Positions 21,044 to 29,417 of a stretch of 37,089 nt of DNA are shown here, in pieces; positions within the stretch are counted from its first letter, which is position 1, and each line of letters begins with the position of its first letter. Source of the stretch: Acidimicrobiales bacterium. GTDB taxonomy: Bacteria > Actinomycetota > Acidimicrobiia > Acidimicrobiales > Bog-793. Location: assembly GCA_035533595.1 (NCBI GenBank), contig DATLTN010000028.1:1-37089 (forward strand), written 5' to 3'. Below the pieces are notes generated by a model. The model did not search any database. It was not told the origin of the DNA and saw nothing but the letters and a program-made list of their open reading frames with translations. Made by a program: the position numbers and the translations under genes.

Positions 21044-22369
21044 ATGATCCCCCGCTACTCCCCCCCGGAGATGGCGGCGCTGTTCACCGACGAGGCGCGC
21101 TTCTCGCTGTGGCTCGAGGTCGAGGTGCTGGCAGTCGAGGCCTGGGCCAAGCTCGGCGTCATCCCCGCGGCGCACGCCGAGGCGGTGCGCGAGCGCCAGC
21201 CGCTGGTGGACGCTGAGTTCGTCGTCGCGGTCGCGGCGCGCGAGGCGGTCACCGACCACGACGTGGCGGCCTTCGTCGACGTCGTGCAGGAGCGCATCGG
21301 CGCGCCGGAGGGCTCGTGGGTGCACCACGGCCTCACCTCGACCGACGTCGTCGACACCGCGCAGTCGGCGACGCTCGCGCGCGCGAGCGACCTGCTGCTC
21401 GAGGCGTCGAGCGGGCTGATCTCGGCGCTGCGCGACAAGGCCCGCGAGCACGCCGCGACCCCGATGGTCGGTCGCACCCACGGCATGCACGCCGAGCCGA
21501 CGACCTTCGGGAACGTCCTCGCCCTCTACTGCCTGCAGGCCGACCGGGACCGCACCCGACTGCGCCGGGCCCGCGACGCCGTCGCCGTCGGCAAGCTCTC
21601 CGGGGCGGTTGGCACGTACTCGAACATCGACCCCGAGGTCGAGGCCTTCGTCTGCGGCGCCCTCGGCCTCGTGCCCGTCCCCGCGACCCAGGTGCTGGCG
21701 CGCGACCGTCACGCCGAGTACCTCTACGCGCTCACCTCGGTGGGGGCGACGGTGGAGACGATCGCCACCGAGTTTCGCCACCTGCAGCGCAGTGAGGTCG
21801 CCGAGGCGGAGGAGCCCTTCGCGAGCGGCCAGAAGGGCTCCTCGGCGATGCCCCACAAGCGCAACCCGATCACTTCCGAGCGGCTTGTCGGCATCGCGCG
21901 GGTGCTGCGCGGCTACCTCGTCGCCGGCCTCGAGGACGTCGCGCTCTGGCACGAGCGGGACATCTCGCACTCCTCGGTCGAGCGCATCGTGCTCCCCGAC
22001 GCGAGCCTCCTCGCCTACTACGGGATGAAGCGGATGACCCGTCTCGTCGCCGGCCTCGTCGTTCGCGATGAGCGGATGCTCGAGAACCTCCTCACCGGCA
22101 GCTACGGCCTCGTCTTCTCCCAGCCGGTGCTGCTCGCCCTCGTCGCCGGGGGCCTCACCCGCGATGCCGCCTACCGCATCGTGCAGCGCGACGCCCGCGC
22201 CGCCTTCGAGGGACGACACCCCTTCACCGAGGTGCTGCGCGCCGACGGCGAGCTCCTCGCGGCCCTCGGGGAGCGCACCGAGGAGGTGCTCGCCGAGGCC
22301 TTCGACCTCGAGCGCGCGCTCCGCCACGCCCACCGCAGCATCGACGCACTGGAGGAGATCGAACCTTGA
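21044..22369 (+). CDS. purB: Adenylosuccinate lyase
   Basis: 441 residues. The fumarase/aspartase superfamily signature is SSAMPHKRNPITSE, with the catalytic serine in the flexible GQKGSSAMPHK loop and the general-base region GRTHGMHAEPTTFG. MIPRYSPPEMAALFTDEARF is a typical PurB start. It cleaves SAICAR to AICAR and adenylosuccinate to AMP, acting twice in purine synthesis. A GTACGTT -10 candidate around 20983 precedes a leader of about 50 nt with TGAGG before ATG. The stop overlaps the purC start. Confidence 0.97.
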   Translation: MIPRYSPPEMAALFTDEARFSLWLEVEVLAVEAWAKLGVIPAAHAEAVRERQPLVDAEFVVAVAAREAVTDHDVAAFVDVVQERIGAPEGSWVHHGLTSTDVVDTAQSATLARASDLLLEASSGLISALRDKAREHAATPMVGRTHGMHAEPTTFGNVLALYCLQADRDRTRLRRARDAVAVGKLSGAVGTYSNIDPEVEAFVCGALGLVPVPATQVLARDRHAEYLYALTSVGATVETIATEFRHLQRSEVAEAEEPFASGQKGSSAMPHKRNPITSERLVGIARVLRGYLVAGLEDVALWHERDISHSSVERIVLPDASLLAYYGMKRMTRLVAGLVVRDERMLENLLTGSYGLVFSQPVLLALVAGGLTRDAAYRIVQRDARAAFEGRHPFTEVLRADGELLAALGERTEEVLAEAFDLERALRHAHRSIDALEEIEP

Positions 22370-23244
22370 GCATGCAGGCCACCTACTCGGGGAAGGTGCG
22401 CGACGTCTACGACCTCGGCGACGGCCGCCTTCTGATGGTCGCGTCCGACCGGATCTCTGCCTTCGACGTGGTCTTCGCCCAGCCCGTCCCCGACAAGGGA
22501 CGCGTGCTCACGGCGATGACCGACTACTGGGTGTCGGAGCTCGCCGCCGTCGTCCCGACGCACCTCATCACCACCGACCCCGCAGCCTTCCCCGACGCGG
22601 TGGCCGGGATCGCCGACCTGCCGGGGCGGGCGATGCTCGTGCACCGCGCGGAGATGCTGCCGATCGAGTGCATCGTCCGCGGCTACCTCTCCGGCTCGGC
22701 CTGGAAGGAGTACTCCGAGAAGGGCTCGATGCACGGCACACCGCTGCCCGCCGGCCTCTCGGAGTCCTCGCAGCTCCCCGAGCCGGTCTTCACCCCCTCG
22801 ACCAAGGCGACCGAGGGCCACGACGTGAACATCTCCTTTGAGGAGGCCGCCGCCCTCGTCGGCGAGGAGGCCGCGGGGCGGGCCCGCGAGATCTGCCTGG
22901 GCGCCTACGCGCTCGGGCGCGACCGCGCCGCCGCGCACGGGATCATCATCGCCGACACCAAGTTCGAGCTCGGCTACATCGACGGCGAGCTCGCGATCTG
23001 CGACGAGATCCTCACCCCGGACTCCTCGCGGTTCTGGCCGATGGACGAGTGGCAGCCGGGCGCGACGCCCCCCTCCTTCGACAAGCAGCCGGTGCGCGAC
23101 TGGGCGGAGTCGACCGGCTGGGACAAGGCCTCCACGCCGCCGACGATCCCCGACGAGGTCGTCGCCGCCACCCGCGCCCGTTACATCCAGGCCTACGAGA
23201 CGATCTCGGGACGGCGGTTCTCCGACTGGTGGGGCTCCGAGTGA
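22366..23244 (+). CDS. purC: SAICAR synthetase
   Basis: 292 residues. YSGKVRDVYDLGDGRLLMVA, SDRISAFDVVFAQPVPDKG, PIECIVRGYLSGSAWKEY and DTKFELGY are family signatures; LTPDSSRFWP completes the ATP site. It condenses CAIR with aspartate. The start is TTG 22366, which overlaps the purB stop and sits 10 nt after GGAGG, or ATG 22372 two codons later. Only two residues are affected. Confidence 0.97.
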   Translation: MSMQATYSGKVRDVYDLGDGRLLMVASDRISAFDVVFAQPVPDKGRVLTAMTDYWVSELAAVVPTHLITTDPAAFPDAVAGIADLPGRAMLVHRAEMLPIECIVRGYLSGSAWKEYSEKGSMHGTPLPAGLSESSQLPEPVFTPSTKATEGHDVNISFEEAAALVGEEAAGRAREICLGAYALGRDRAAAHGIIIADTKFELGYIDGELAICDEILTPDSSRFWPMDEWQPGATPPSFDKQPVRDWAESTGWDKASTPPTIPDEVVAATRARYIQAYETISGRRFSDWWGSE

Positions 23245-23254
23245 GCCCCCGCCG

Positions 23255-23518
23255 GTGACGGCCTACACCTGTCACGTCGAGATCCGCGGCCTCGAGGGGA
23301 TCGCCGACCCCGCGGGACGGACGATCGAACGCGCCCTCCCCGCGCTCGGCTTCTCGGGGGTGAGCGGGGTGCATGTCGGGAAGGTGATCTCCTTCGTCCT
23401 CGAGGCGGCGGACGAGGCCGCGGCGCGCGCCGAGGTCGAGCAGATGTGCGCGCAGCTGCTCGCCAACCCGGTGATCGAGCGCTCCGAGGTGCAGGTGCGT
23501 CTGCTGGGAGCCCAGTGA
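23255..23518 (+). CDS. purS: FGAM synthase subunit PurS
   Basis: 87 residues from GTG 23255, ten bases after purC. TAYTCHVEIRGLEGIADPAG, RTIERALPALGFSGVSGVHVGKV and the ending NPVIERSEVQVRLLG are the PurS pattern. It is the small structural dimer that bridges PurL and PurQ in the three-part enzyme found outside Proteobacteria. Its TGA overlaps the purQ GTG (GTGA), so S and Q are translationally coupled. Confidence 0.95.
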   Translation: MTAYTCHVEIRGLEGIADPAGRTIERALPALGFSGVSGVHVGKVISFVLEAADEAAARAEVEQMCAQLLANPVIERSEVQVRLLGAQ

Positions 23519-24195
23519 GCGCTGCGGTCGGGGTCGTCGTCTTCCCGGGGACCAACTGCGAGCACGACGTCGTCTCGGCGCTCGGCCACCTCGGCGCCGC
23601 CCCCCGCCTCGTCTTCCACACCGAAGGCTCCCTCGAGGGGTTGGACGCGGTGGTCGTCCCCGGCGGCTTCGCGCACGGTGACTACCTGCGTCCCGGCGCG
23701 ATCGCCCGCTTCTCGCCGGTGATGGAGGCGGTGGGGCGCTTCGCCGCGGGGGGTGGGCCGGTGCTCGGGATCTGCAACGGCTTCCAGGTGCTCACCGAGG
23801 CGGGGCTGCTGCCGGGCGCGCTGATGCGCAACGACGGCCTGCGCTTCCTGTGCACGACCGTCGAGTGCCGCGTCGAGTCCGCCGCCTCGGCGCTCACCGC
23901 CGACCTCGAGGCGGGGACGCTGCTCCGCCTGCCGATCAACCACTACGAGGGCAACTACACCTGCGATGCCGGCGAGCTCGCGCTCCTCGAGCGCCGCGGC
24001 CAGGTGGTCCTCCGCTACCTCGACAACCCGAACGGCTCGACCGGGTCGATCGCCGGGGTGGCCAACGAGGCGGGCAACGTGGTCGGGCTGATGCCCCACC
24101 CCGAGCGGGCGAGCAACCCCCTCCTCGGCTCGGCGGACGGCCTCCCCCTCCTCGCCTCCTTCCTCGCCGCGGCCGCGGTCCCCGGGCGCCGGTGA
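23515..24195 (+). CDS. purQ: FGAM synthase glutaminase subunit PurQ
   Basis: 226 residues from GTG 23515, within the purS stop. It is a class I glutamine amidotransferase: VGVVVFPGTNCEHDV, VVPGGFAHGDYLRPGA, the nucleophile Cys in GICNGFQVLTEAGLLPGAL, NHYEGNY, and the His/Glu pair in GLMPHPERA. It supplies ammonia to PurL. Starts further upstream would overlap purS heavily and are rejected. The stop overlaps purL (GTGA). Confidence 0.97.
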   Translation: MSAAVGVVVFPGTNCEHDVVSALGHLGAAPRLVFHTEGSLEGLDAVVVPGGFAHGDYLRPGAIARFSPVMEAVGRFAAGGGPVLGICNGFQVLTEAGLLPGALMRNDGLRFLCTTVECRVESAASALTADLEAGTLLRLPINHYEGNYTCDAGELALLERRGQVVLRYLDNPNGSTGSIAGVANEAGNVVGLMPHPERASNPLLGSADGLPLLASFLAAAAVPGRR

Positions 24196-26414
24196 GCGGC
24201 GCGGCGCTGCACCGCGAGCTCGGCCTCACCGACGACGAGCTCGAGATGATCGTCGCCCGCCTCGGGCGCCGGCCGAACGACCTCGAGCTCGCGATGTACT
24301 CGGTGATGTGGAGCGAGCACTGCTCCTACAAGTCCTCGCGGATCCACCTCGGCCGCCTGCCGACCGAGGGGCCGCGCGTCCTCGTCGGCCCGGGGGAGAA
24401 CGCCGGCGTGGTCGACGTCGGCGAGGGGATCGCGATCGCGCTCCGCATCGAGAGCCACAACCACCCCTCCTTCGTCGAGCCCTACCAGGGGGCGGCGACG
24501 GGGGTGGGGGGGATCCTGCGCGACATCTTCACGATGGGGGCGCGCCCGATCGCGCTGATGGACCCGCTCTTCGTCGGCCCCCTCGACGACGGCCGCAGCG
24601 CCTACCTCCTCGAGGGGATCGTGCGCGGCATCGCCGGCTACGGGAACGCCGTCGGGGTGCCGACGGTCGGCGGGCAGATCACCTTCGACGCGAGCTACCG
24701 CTCCAACCCGCTCGTGAACGTCTTCTGCCTCGGGGTGCTGCCCGTCGGGCGCCTCGTCCTCGGGCGTGCCCAGGGCGTCGGCAACCTCGCCGTCCTCCTC
24801 GGCTCGCGCACCGGCCGCGACGGGATCGGCGGCGTCAGCGTGCTCGCCTCCGCCGGCTTCAACGAGGACTCGGGGGCCAAGCGGCCGAGCGTGCAGGTGG
24901 GTGACCCCTACGAGGAGAAGCGCCTCATCGAGGCCTGCCTCGCGCTCCTCGACGAGGGCCTCGCCGTCGGCATCCAGGACCTTGGCGGCGCCGGCCTCAC
25001 CTGCGCGACCTCCGAGACCGCGGCGCGCGCCGGTCTCGGGATGGACGTCGACGTCGAGGCGGTGATCCGCCGGGAGGCGGGGATGAGCGCCGTCGAGGTG
25101 ATGACGAGCGAGAGCCAGGAGCGGATGCTCGCGATCGTCACCCCCGAGCACCTCGCCCGCGTCGAGGAGCTCTGCGCCCGCTGGGAGGTAGAGGCCTCGG
25201 TGATCGGCACCGTCACCGAGGCGGGCGCCGACGGGGTGGGGCTGCTGCGCATCCTCGAGCCCTCGACCGGTAGCGTGCTCGCGACCGTCCCCGCCCGCTC
25301 GCTCGCCGACGAGGCACCCCGCTACGAACGCCCGCTCGCCCCCGCCGCGCCCCCCGCGGGCGAGGACCCGGAGGGCCTCGACGTCGCCGGCCGCCACGAC
25401 GAGGCGCTGCTCGCGATGCTCGCCGACCCCGCCTTCATCTACTCCCAGTACGACCACCAGCTCTTCTTGAACACGGTCCTCGGCCCCGGGGAGGCCGACG
25501 CGACGCTGCTCCGCCTCGGCGGCCCGGGCATCCCCGAGACAGAGCGCGCCCTCGCGCTCTCCTGCGACGCGAACCCCCGCTGGTGCGCGATCGACCCGCG
25601 CGCCGGGGCGGCGGCCACCGTCGCCGAGTCGGCGCTCAACGTCGCGCTCGTCGGCGCGACACCGCTCGCCCTCGTGAACTGCCTGAACTTCGGCAACCCG
25701 GAGCACCCGAGCGTGATGTGGCAGCTCTCCGAGGCGATCGACGGCATGGCCGAGGCGTGCCTCGCGCTCTCCATCCCCGTCGTCGGGGGCAACGTCTCGC
25801 TCTACAACGAGTCCGACGGCGCGGACATCGACCCCACTCCCGTGGTCACCGTGGTCGGCCTCCTCGAGCGCCTCGCGGCGCGCCCGCCGGCGATCGGCTG
25901 GTGCGGCGGGGACAGCGTGCTCGTCCTCGGCGAGCGTCGCCGCGGCCTCGCCGGCTCGCTCTTCGCCCGCAACCACGGCCGCCCCGGCGGCCGCCTCGAG
26001 ACCCTCGACCTCGCCGCCCACGAGCGCCTCTGCAGCTTCGTCGCCGCGCTCGTCGCCGCCGAGGCGGGCGAGGAGCCGACCGGCCTCGTGCACGGGGCGC
26101 ACGACTGCTCGGAGGGCGGCCTCGCGCTCGCGCTCGCGGAGATGGCGGCGCGCTCGGGGATCGGCCTCGTCGCGGAGGGGGTCGAGGGGACCGGTGAGCT
26201 CTTCTCCGAGGGCCCCTCGCGCGTCCTGCTCGCCACTGCACGTCCCGACGAGCTCCTCGATCGCGCGCTCGGCGCGGGGATCCCGGCGCGCCTCATCGGC
26301 CGCGTCGGCGGCAGCCGGCTCGTCGTCTCCGGCATGGTCGACCTCGAGGTGGAGGCGCTGCGCGCCGGTGCCGCCCGAGCGATCGCCGGCGCGCTCGGCA
26401 CCACCGCGCAGTAG
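24192..26414 (+). CDS. purL: FGAM synthase subunit PurL (small type)
   Basis: 740 residues from GTG 24192, the size of the small PurL that needs PurS and PurQ. Landmarks are MYSVMWSEHCSYKSSRIHL, VGPGENAGVVDVG, ESHNHPSFVEPYQGAATGVG, TFDASYRSNPLVNVFCLGVL, QDLGGAGLTCATSE, LNFGNPEHP, PVVGGNVSLYNES and VHGAHDCSEGGLALALAEM. It converts FGAR to FGAM. The far-upstream in-frame opening at 23850 lies within purQ and is not the start. The block S-Q-L uses overlapping GTGA junctions, so the three subunits should be made in step. Confidence 0.97.
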   Translation: MSGAALHRELGLTDDELEMIVARLGRRPNDLELAMYSVMWSEHCSYKSSRIHLGRLPTEGPRVLVGPGENAGVVDVGEGIAIALRIESHNHPSFVEPYQGAATGVGGILRDIFTMGARPIALMDPLFVGPLDDGRSAYLLEGIVRGIAGYGNAVGVPTVGGQITFDASYRSNPLVNVFCLGVLPVGRLVLGRAQGVGNLAVLLGSRTGRDGIGGVSVLASAGFNEDSGAKRPSVQVGDPYEEKRLIEACLALLDEGLAVGIQDLGGAGLTCATSETAARAGLGMDVDVEAVIRREAGMSAVEVMTSESQERMLAIVTPEHLARVEELCARWEVEASVIGTVTEAGADGVGLLRILEPSTGSVLATVPARSLADEAPRYERPLAPAAPPAGEDPEGLDVAGRHDEALLAMLADPAFIYSQYDHQLFLNTVLGPGEADATLLRLGGPGIPETERALALSCDANPRWCAIDPRAGAAATVAESALNVALVGATPLALVNCLNFGNPEHPSVMWQLSEAIDGMAEACLALSIPVVGGNVSLYNESDGADIDPTPVVTVVGLLERLAARPPAIGWCGGDSVLVLGERRRGLAGSLFARNHGRPGGRLETLDLAAHERLCSFVAALVAAEAGEEPTGLVHGAHDCSEGGLALALAEMAARSGIGLVAEGVEGTGELFSEGPSRVLLATARPDELLDRALGAGIPARLIGRVGGSRLVVSGMVDLEVEALRAGAARAIAGALGTTAQ

Positions 26415-26420
26415 GGCGGG

Positions 26421-26435
26421 CCGCCGCCGCGGCGG
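26421..26435. terminator. Short GC hairpin between purL and crgA
   Basis: ccgcc / ggcgg arms with a 5-nt loop lie between the convergent stops. There is no U-tract. It is a weak call, supported by position. Confidence 0.3.
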
Positions 26436-26699
26436 TCAGTGGTAGCGGGTGGCGGCGAGCGCGGCGACAAGGATCGCGATCAGCCCGCCGAGGGTGTACC
26501 AGTTCGTCGGGCTCGCGGGGAGCGCCGCCACGTAGTTCAAGATGATCGTCGCGATGCCGAGGAGGAGCAGGCCGAGCAGCACCCACGGGTACCAGCGGGG
26601 GCTCCGCCGGACTTCGCGGGGGATCGGCGGTGTGTAGCGCCCCGAGGCGGGCCGCTTCGCGGTCCTCCTACCGCTGCCCGACTTCGTGCGCGCTGCCAT
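26436..26699 (-). CDS. crgA: Cell division protein CrgA
   Basis: 87 residues from ATG 26699. A basic cytoplasmic N-terminus with GRYTPPIPREVRRSPRWYP precedes two transmembrane helices (WVLLGLLLLGIATIILNYVAAL and WYTLGGLIAILVAALAATRY) separated by a short loop. This is the CrgA layout: an actinobacterial septation factor that interacts with FtsZ, FtsQ, FtsI and others. The neighbouring trpG/pabA and pknB are the normal companions of crgA. A GTG at 26717 gives a longer frame but overlaps the -10 box; ATG 26699 lies 7 nt after TATCGT without a Shine-Dalgarno, so it is leaderless. Confidence 0.9.
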   Translation of the reverse strand: MAARTKSGSGRRTAKRPASGRYTPPIPREVRRSPRWYPWVLLGLLLLGIATIILNYVAALPASPTNWYTLGGLIAILVAALAATRYH

Positions 26700-26706
26700 G
26701 GCGCCC

Positions 26707-26712
26707 ACGATA
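26707..26712 (-). promoter_or_regulatory. -10 box (TATCGT) of leaderless crgA
   Basis: TATCGT on the minus strand ends 7 nt before the crgA ATG. Its -35 region falls inside the palindrome at 26716-26750. Confidence 0.5.
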
Positions 26713-26715
26713 CCC

Positions 26716-26750
26716 ACCTCCCGCTCCGGGGGGCTCCCGGAGCGGGAGGT
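26716..26750. promoter_or_regulatory. Perfect 15-bp palindrome between crgA and trpG promoters
   Basis: acctcccgctccggg at 26716-26730 is exactly complementary to 26736-26750, with a 5-nt centre. It fills the space between the two divergent -10 boxes (26707-26712 and 26750-26755), so it covers both -35 regions. If both genes are leaderless it is not transcribed from either promoter, so an operator role fits better than an RNA hairpin. Confidence 0.65.
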
Positions 26751-26755
26751 AGCTT
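26750..26755 (+). promoter_or_regulatory. -10 box (TAGCTT) of leaderless trpG/pabA
   Basis: TAGCTT ends 6 nt before ATG 26762; no Shine-Dalgarno is present. Confidence 0.5.
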
Positions 26756-26761
26756 TGGGCG

Positions 26762-27355
26762 ATGCCGAGCCGGGTCGTCGTCATCGACAACTACGACAGC
26801 TTCGTCTACAACCTCGTCCAGTACCTGGGTGAGCTCGGCGCCGACCCGCTCGTGGTCCGCAACGACGAGGTCGACCTGGACGGGCTGCGCGCCCTCGAGC
26901 CCGACGGCCTCCTCGTCTCCCCCGGCCCCGGCCGCCCCGAGGACGCCGGCATCTCTTCGGAGGCGATCGTCGCCCTCTCCGGCGAGGGCCTCCCGGTGCT
27001 CGGCGTCTGCCTCGGCCACCAGTGCATCGGCGAGGCCTTCGGCGGGAGCGTCGTGCGTGCGCCGGCGATCATGCACGGGAAGACCTCGATGATCCACCAC
27101 GACGGGACGGGCCTCTTCGCCGGCCTACCCGACCCCTTCGAGGCGACCCGCTACCACTCGCTGATCGTCGCCGAGGACTCCGTGCCGGACTGCCTCGTCA
27201 TCTCGGCGCGCAGCGAGGAGGGGCTGGTGATGGGACTTCGTCACCGCGAGCTCCCCGTGAGCGGGGTGCAGTTCCACCCGGAGTCGATCCTCACCGCCGT
27301 CGGCCACGAGCTGCTCGGCAACTTCCTCGCCTCGCTGCACGCCCGCGCGCGCTGA
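26762..27355 (+). CDS. pabA: Anthranilate / aminodeoxychorismate synthase glutaminase subunit
   Basis: 197 residues, a class I glutamine amidotransferase. VVVIDNYDSFVYNLVQYLGE starts it; SPGPGRPEDAG, the nucleophile Cys in GVCLGHQCIGEAFGG, MHGKTSMIHHDG, RYHSLIV and the His/Glu of GVQFHPESILT follow. It provides ammonia for anthranilate (TrpG) or 4-amino-4-deoxychorismate (PabA); the protein often serves both. Its place beside crgA and pknB matches the actinobacterial gene usually called trpG or pabA. The synthase component is not in this window. The start is leaderless and shares a palindrome with crgA. Confidence 0.93.
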   Translation: MPSRVVVIDNYDSFVYNLVQYLGELGADPLVVRNDEVDLDGLRALEPDGLLVSPGPGRPEDAGISSEAIVALSGEGLPVLGVCLGHQCIGEAFGGSVVRAPAIMHGKTSMIHHDGTGLFAGLPDPFEATRYHSLIVAEDSVPDCLVISARSEEGLVMGLRHRELPVSGVQFHPESILTAVGHELLGNFLASLHARAR

Positions 27356-27368
27356 GCCCGTCGGCGCG

Positions 27369-27383
27369 CCGCCGTCGCGGCGG
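27369..27383. terminator. GC hairpin between pabA and pknB
   Basis: ccgccg-tcg-cggcgg between the convergent stops of pabA (27355) and pknB (27389). It has a perfect 6-bp stem and no U-tract. Confidence 0.4.
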
Positions 27384-27388
27384 TCGGC

Positions 27389-29365
27389 TCAGCCCGGCCC
27401 GCTGATGGGGAGGGTCGAGGTGGTCGTCGTCGAGGTTCCGGTGTTGCCCGGCAGCGACGTCGTCGTGGTCGTGGAGCCGCCGACCAGCACGTAGAGGCGG
27501 TAGAAGACCTCGGTGTTGGGGGCAACCTGCCCGCCGGCCGCGACCGGCGGGTTGGTGTTCGTCCGCTGGTACCAGACCTGGCCGGTGAGGTTCGAGTCGG
27601 TGGTCCCCTTGGGGGCGCCCTTCACCGGCAGGAGGCCGGCGTTGCGGATCGCCGCCTGGGCGTTGCTGTCGGAGAGGCCGATGACGTCGGGGACCGTGTC
27701 GCCGGCGCCGCTCGAGACGACGAGGTTCACCGCGCTGCCCTGGGCCACCTGGGTGCCGGCGGCGGGGCTCGAGCTGATCACCGAGCCCTGCTGCACCGAG
27801 GACGAGTACTGCTGGGTCGTCGTGCCGGGGGTGAGCTTGGCCTGGTCGAGGAGGACACCGGCCTGGGTCGTCGTCTGGCCGGCGAGGGTCGGCACCGCCA
27901 CCGTCGTCGTCTGCACGACCGAGAGGGTGATCGTCGAGCCCTTCGGCTGGATGCCGGTCTTGTCCTGGGCGATGACGAGGTTGTTCGCCTGGGAGGAGTT
28001 CGTCGGCGAGACGGTCTTCTCGGTCACCCGGAAGCCCTGCTTGCGCAGCGCCTGCTTCGCCTTCGCGAAGGGCTCGTCGGTGACGGTCGGCACGACCGCG
28101 GTCGGCACCGCCCCGGCGACGGTGAGGTTGACGGTGGTGTTGCGCTTGGCGGTGTTGGGGTAGGTCGGCGACTGCACCGTGACCGTGTTCTGGTTGGCCA
28201 GCGTCCCGGGCACGCGGCCCGCGATGTGCGGGACGAAGCCGGCGGCGCGCAGCCTGGACTCGGCGACGGGGAGGGTCAGGTGCTCGACGTCGGGCACGCG
28301 GAGGTAGTGCGGGGCGCCGAAGTAGCCGAGGGCCCGGCCGCCGAGCACGGCGGTGGCGGCGAGCGCGGCGAGCAGCACGATCGCGGCGGCGACCCAGTAC
28401 GGGGTGGTCGACTTCTGCCGGTCGGGGCGGCGCGGCGTGGCCGGGGAGACGGTCGTCGCGCTGAGCAGCGCCGTCTCCTGGGAGAGGGGGACGACGGAGC
28501 CGGTGTACTCGCTCGGCACCTTGGCGAGCACCGGCTGGTGGCGGAGGAAGCGTTCGAGGTCGGCGCGCAGGTCGTCGGCGGTCGCGTAGCGCTCGCCGGG
28601 GACTTTCGCCATCGCCTGCAGGATGATCGCCTCGAGGGCAGGCGGGATGTTCGCGTTCAGCGAGCGGGGCGTCGGCGGGATCTCGCGCACGTGCTGGTAG
28701 GCGATCGACACCGGCGTGTCGCCGGTGAAGGGCGGCCGGCCGGTCGCCATCTCGTAGAGCACCACCCCGAGCGCGTAGAGGTCGCTGCGGCCGTCCACGC
28801 CGAGGCCCTGCGCCTGCTCGGGGGAGAAGTAGGTGGCGGTCCCCATCACGAGGCCGGTCTGGGTGACCTGCTCGTCGGCGCCGATCGCGCGCGCGATCCC
28901 GAAGTCCGTCACCTTCACCTGGCCGTCGGAGGTGATCAGCACGTTGCCGGGCTTCACGTCGCGGTGGACGACCCCGTGGCGGTGGGCGTAGGAGAGGGCC
29001 TTTGCGATGTCGATCGCGATCGAGGCGGAGTTCTCGGCGTCGAGGGGCGCCTGCGAACGGATGATCGCCGAGAGCGGCTCGCCATCGACGTACTCCATGA
29101 CGATGAAGTAGGTGTGGTCCGCCTCGCCCCAGTCGAAGACGGGGACGATGTTCGGGTGCGAGAGGTTGGCGGCGGCCTGGGCTTCACGGCGGAAGCGCTC
29201 GACGAAGGTGTGGTCGGTGGAGAGCTGGGGGTCGAGGACCTTGAGCGCGACCGGCCGGTCGAGCAGGAGGTCGCGCGCCAGGTAGACCTGCGCGGTCCCA
29301 CCACGGGCGACCTGACTCCTCAGCTCGTAGCGGCCGTTGTAAGCCGCGGGAGGGGTGCCGGTCAT
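27389..29365 (-). CDS. pknB: Serine/threonine kinase PknB with four PASTA domains
   Basis: 658 residues. The kinase domain (about 12-275) has the Gly loop VARGGTAQVYLARD, Lys42, HRDVKPGN (Asp136), DFG (Asp154), a Thr-rich activation loop QTGLVMGTATYFSPEQ and DLYALGVVLYEMATG. A juxtamembrane linker precedes one transmembrane helix (YWVAAAIVLLAALAATAVLGG). Four extracellular PASTA units follow, starting YLRVPDVEHL, TAVVPTVTDE, VAVPTLAGQ and DTVPDVIGLS. The last has extra residues (TGQVWYQRTNTNPPVAAGG), and the protein ends in a Thr/Ser-rich tail. PknB senses muropeptides/lipid II and controls wall growth and division. It is last in the fhaA-fhaB-pstP-pbpA-pknB series, 52 bp after pbpA. No pknA is present. 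Confidence 0.96.
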   Translation of the reverse strand: MTGTPPAAYNGRYELRSQVARGGTAQVYLARDLLLDRPVALKVLDPQLSTDHTFVERFRREAQAAANLSHPNIVPVFDWGEADHTYFIVMEYVDGEPLSAIIRSQAPLDAENSASIAIDIAKALSYAHRHGVVHRDVKPGNVLITSDGQVKVTDFGIARAIGADEQVTQTGLVMGTATYFSPEQAQGLGVDGRSDLYALGVVLYEMATGRPPFTGDTPVSIAYQHVREIPPTPRSLNANIPPALEAIILQAMAKVPGERYATADDLRADLERFLRHQPVLAKVPSEYTGSVVPLSQETALLSATTVSPATPRRPDRQKSTTPYWVAAAIVLLAALAATAVLGGRALGYFGAPHYLRVPDVEHLTLPVAESRLRAAGFVPHIAGRVPGTLANQNTVTVQSPTYPNTAKRNTTVNLTVAGAVPTAVVPTVTDEPFAKAKQALRKQGFRVTEKTVSPTNSSQANNLVIAQDKTGIQPKGSTITLSVVQTTTVAVPTLAGQTTTQAGVLLDQAKLTPGTTTQQYSSSVQQGSVISSSPAAGTQVAQGSAVNLVVSSGAGDTVPDVIGLSDSNAQAAIRNAGLLPVKGAPKGTTDSNLTGQVWYQRTNTNPPVAAGGQVAPNTEVFYRLYVLVGGSTTTTTSLPGNTGTSTTTTSTLPISGPG

Positions 29366-29417
29366 CGGCTGGGCAGCCTATTCAATGCCGTCTCCGATCG
29401 AACGCGGGGATGCGGGC

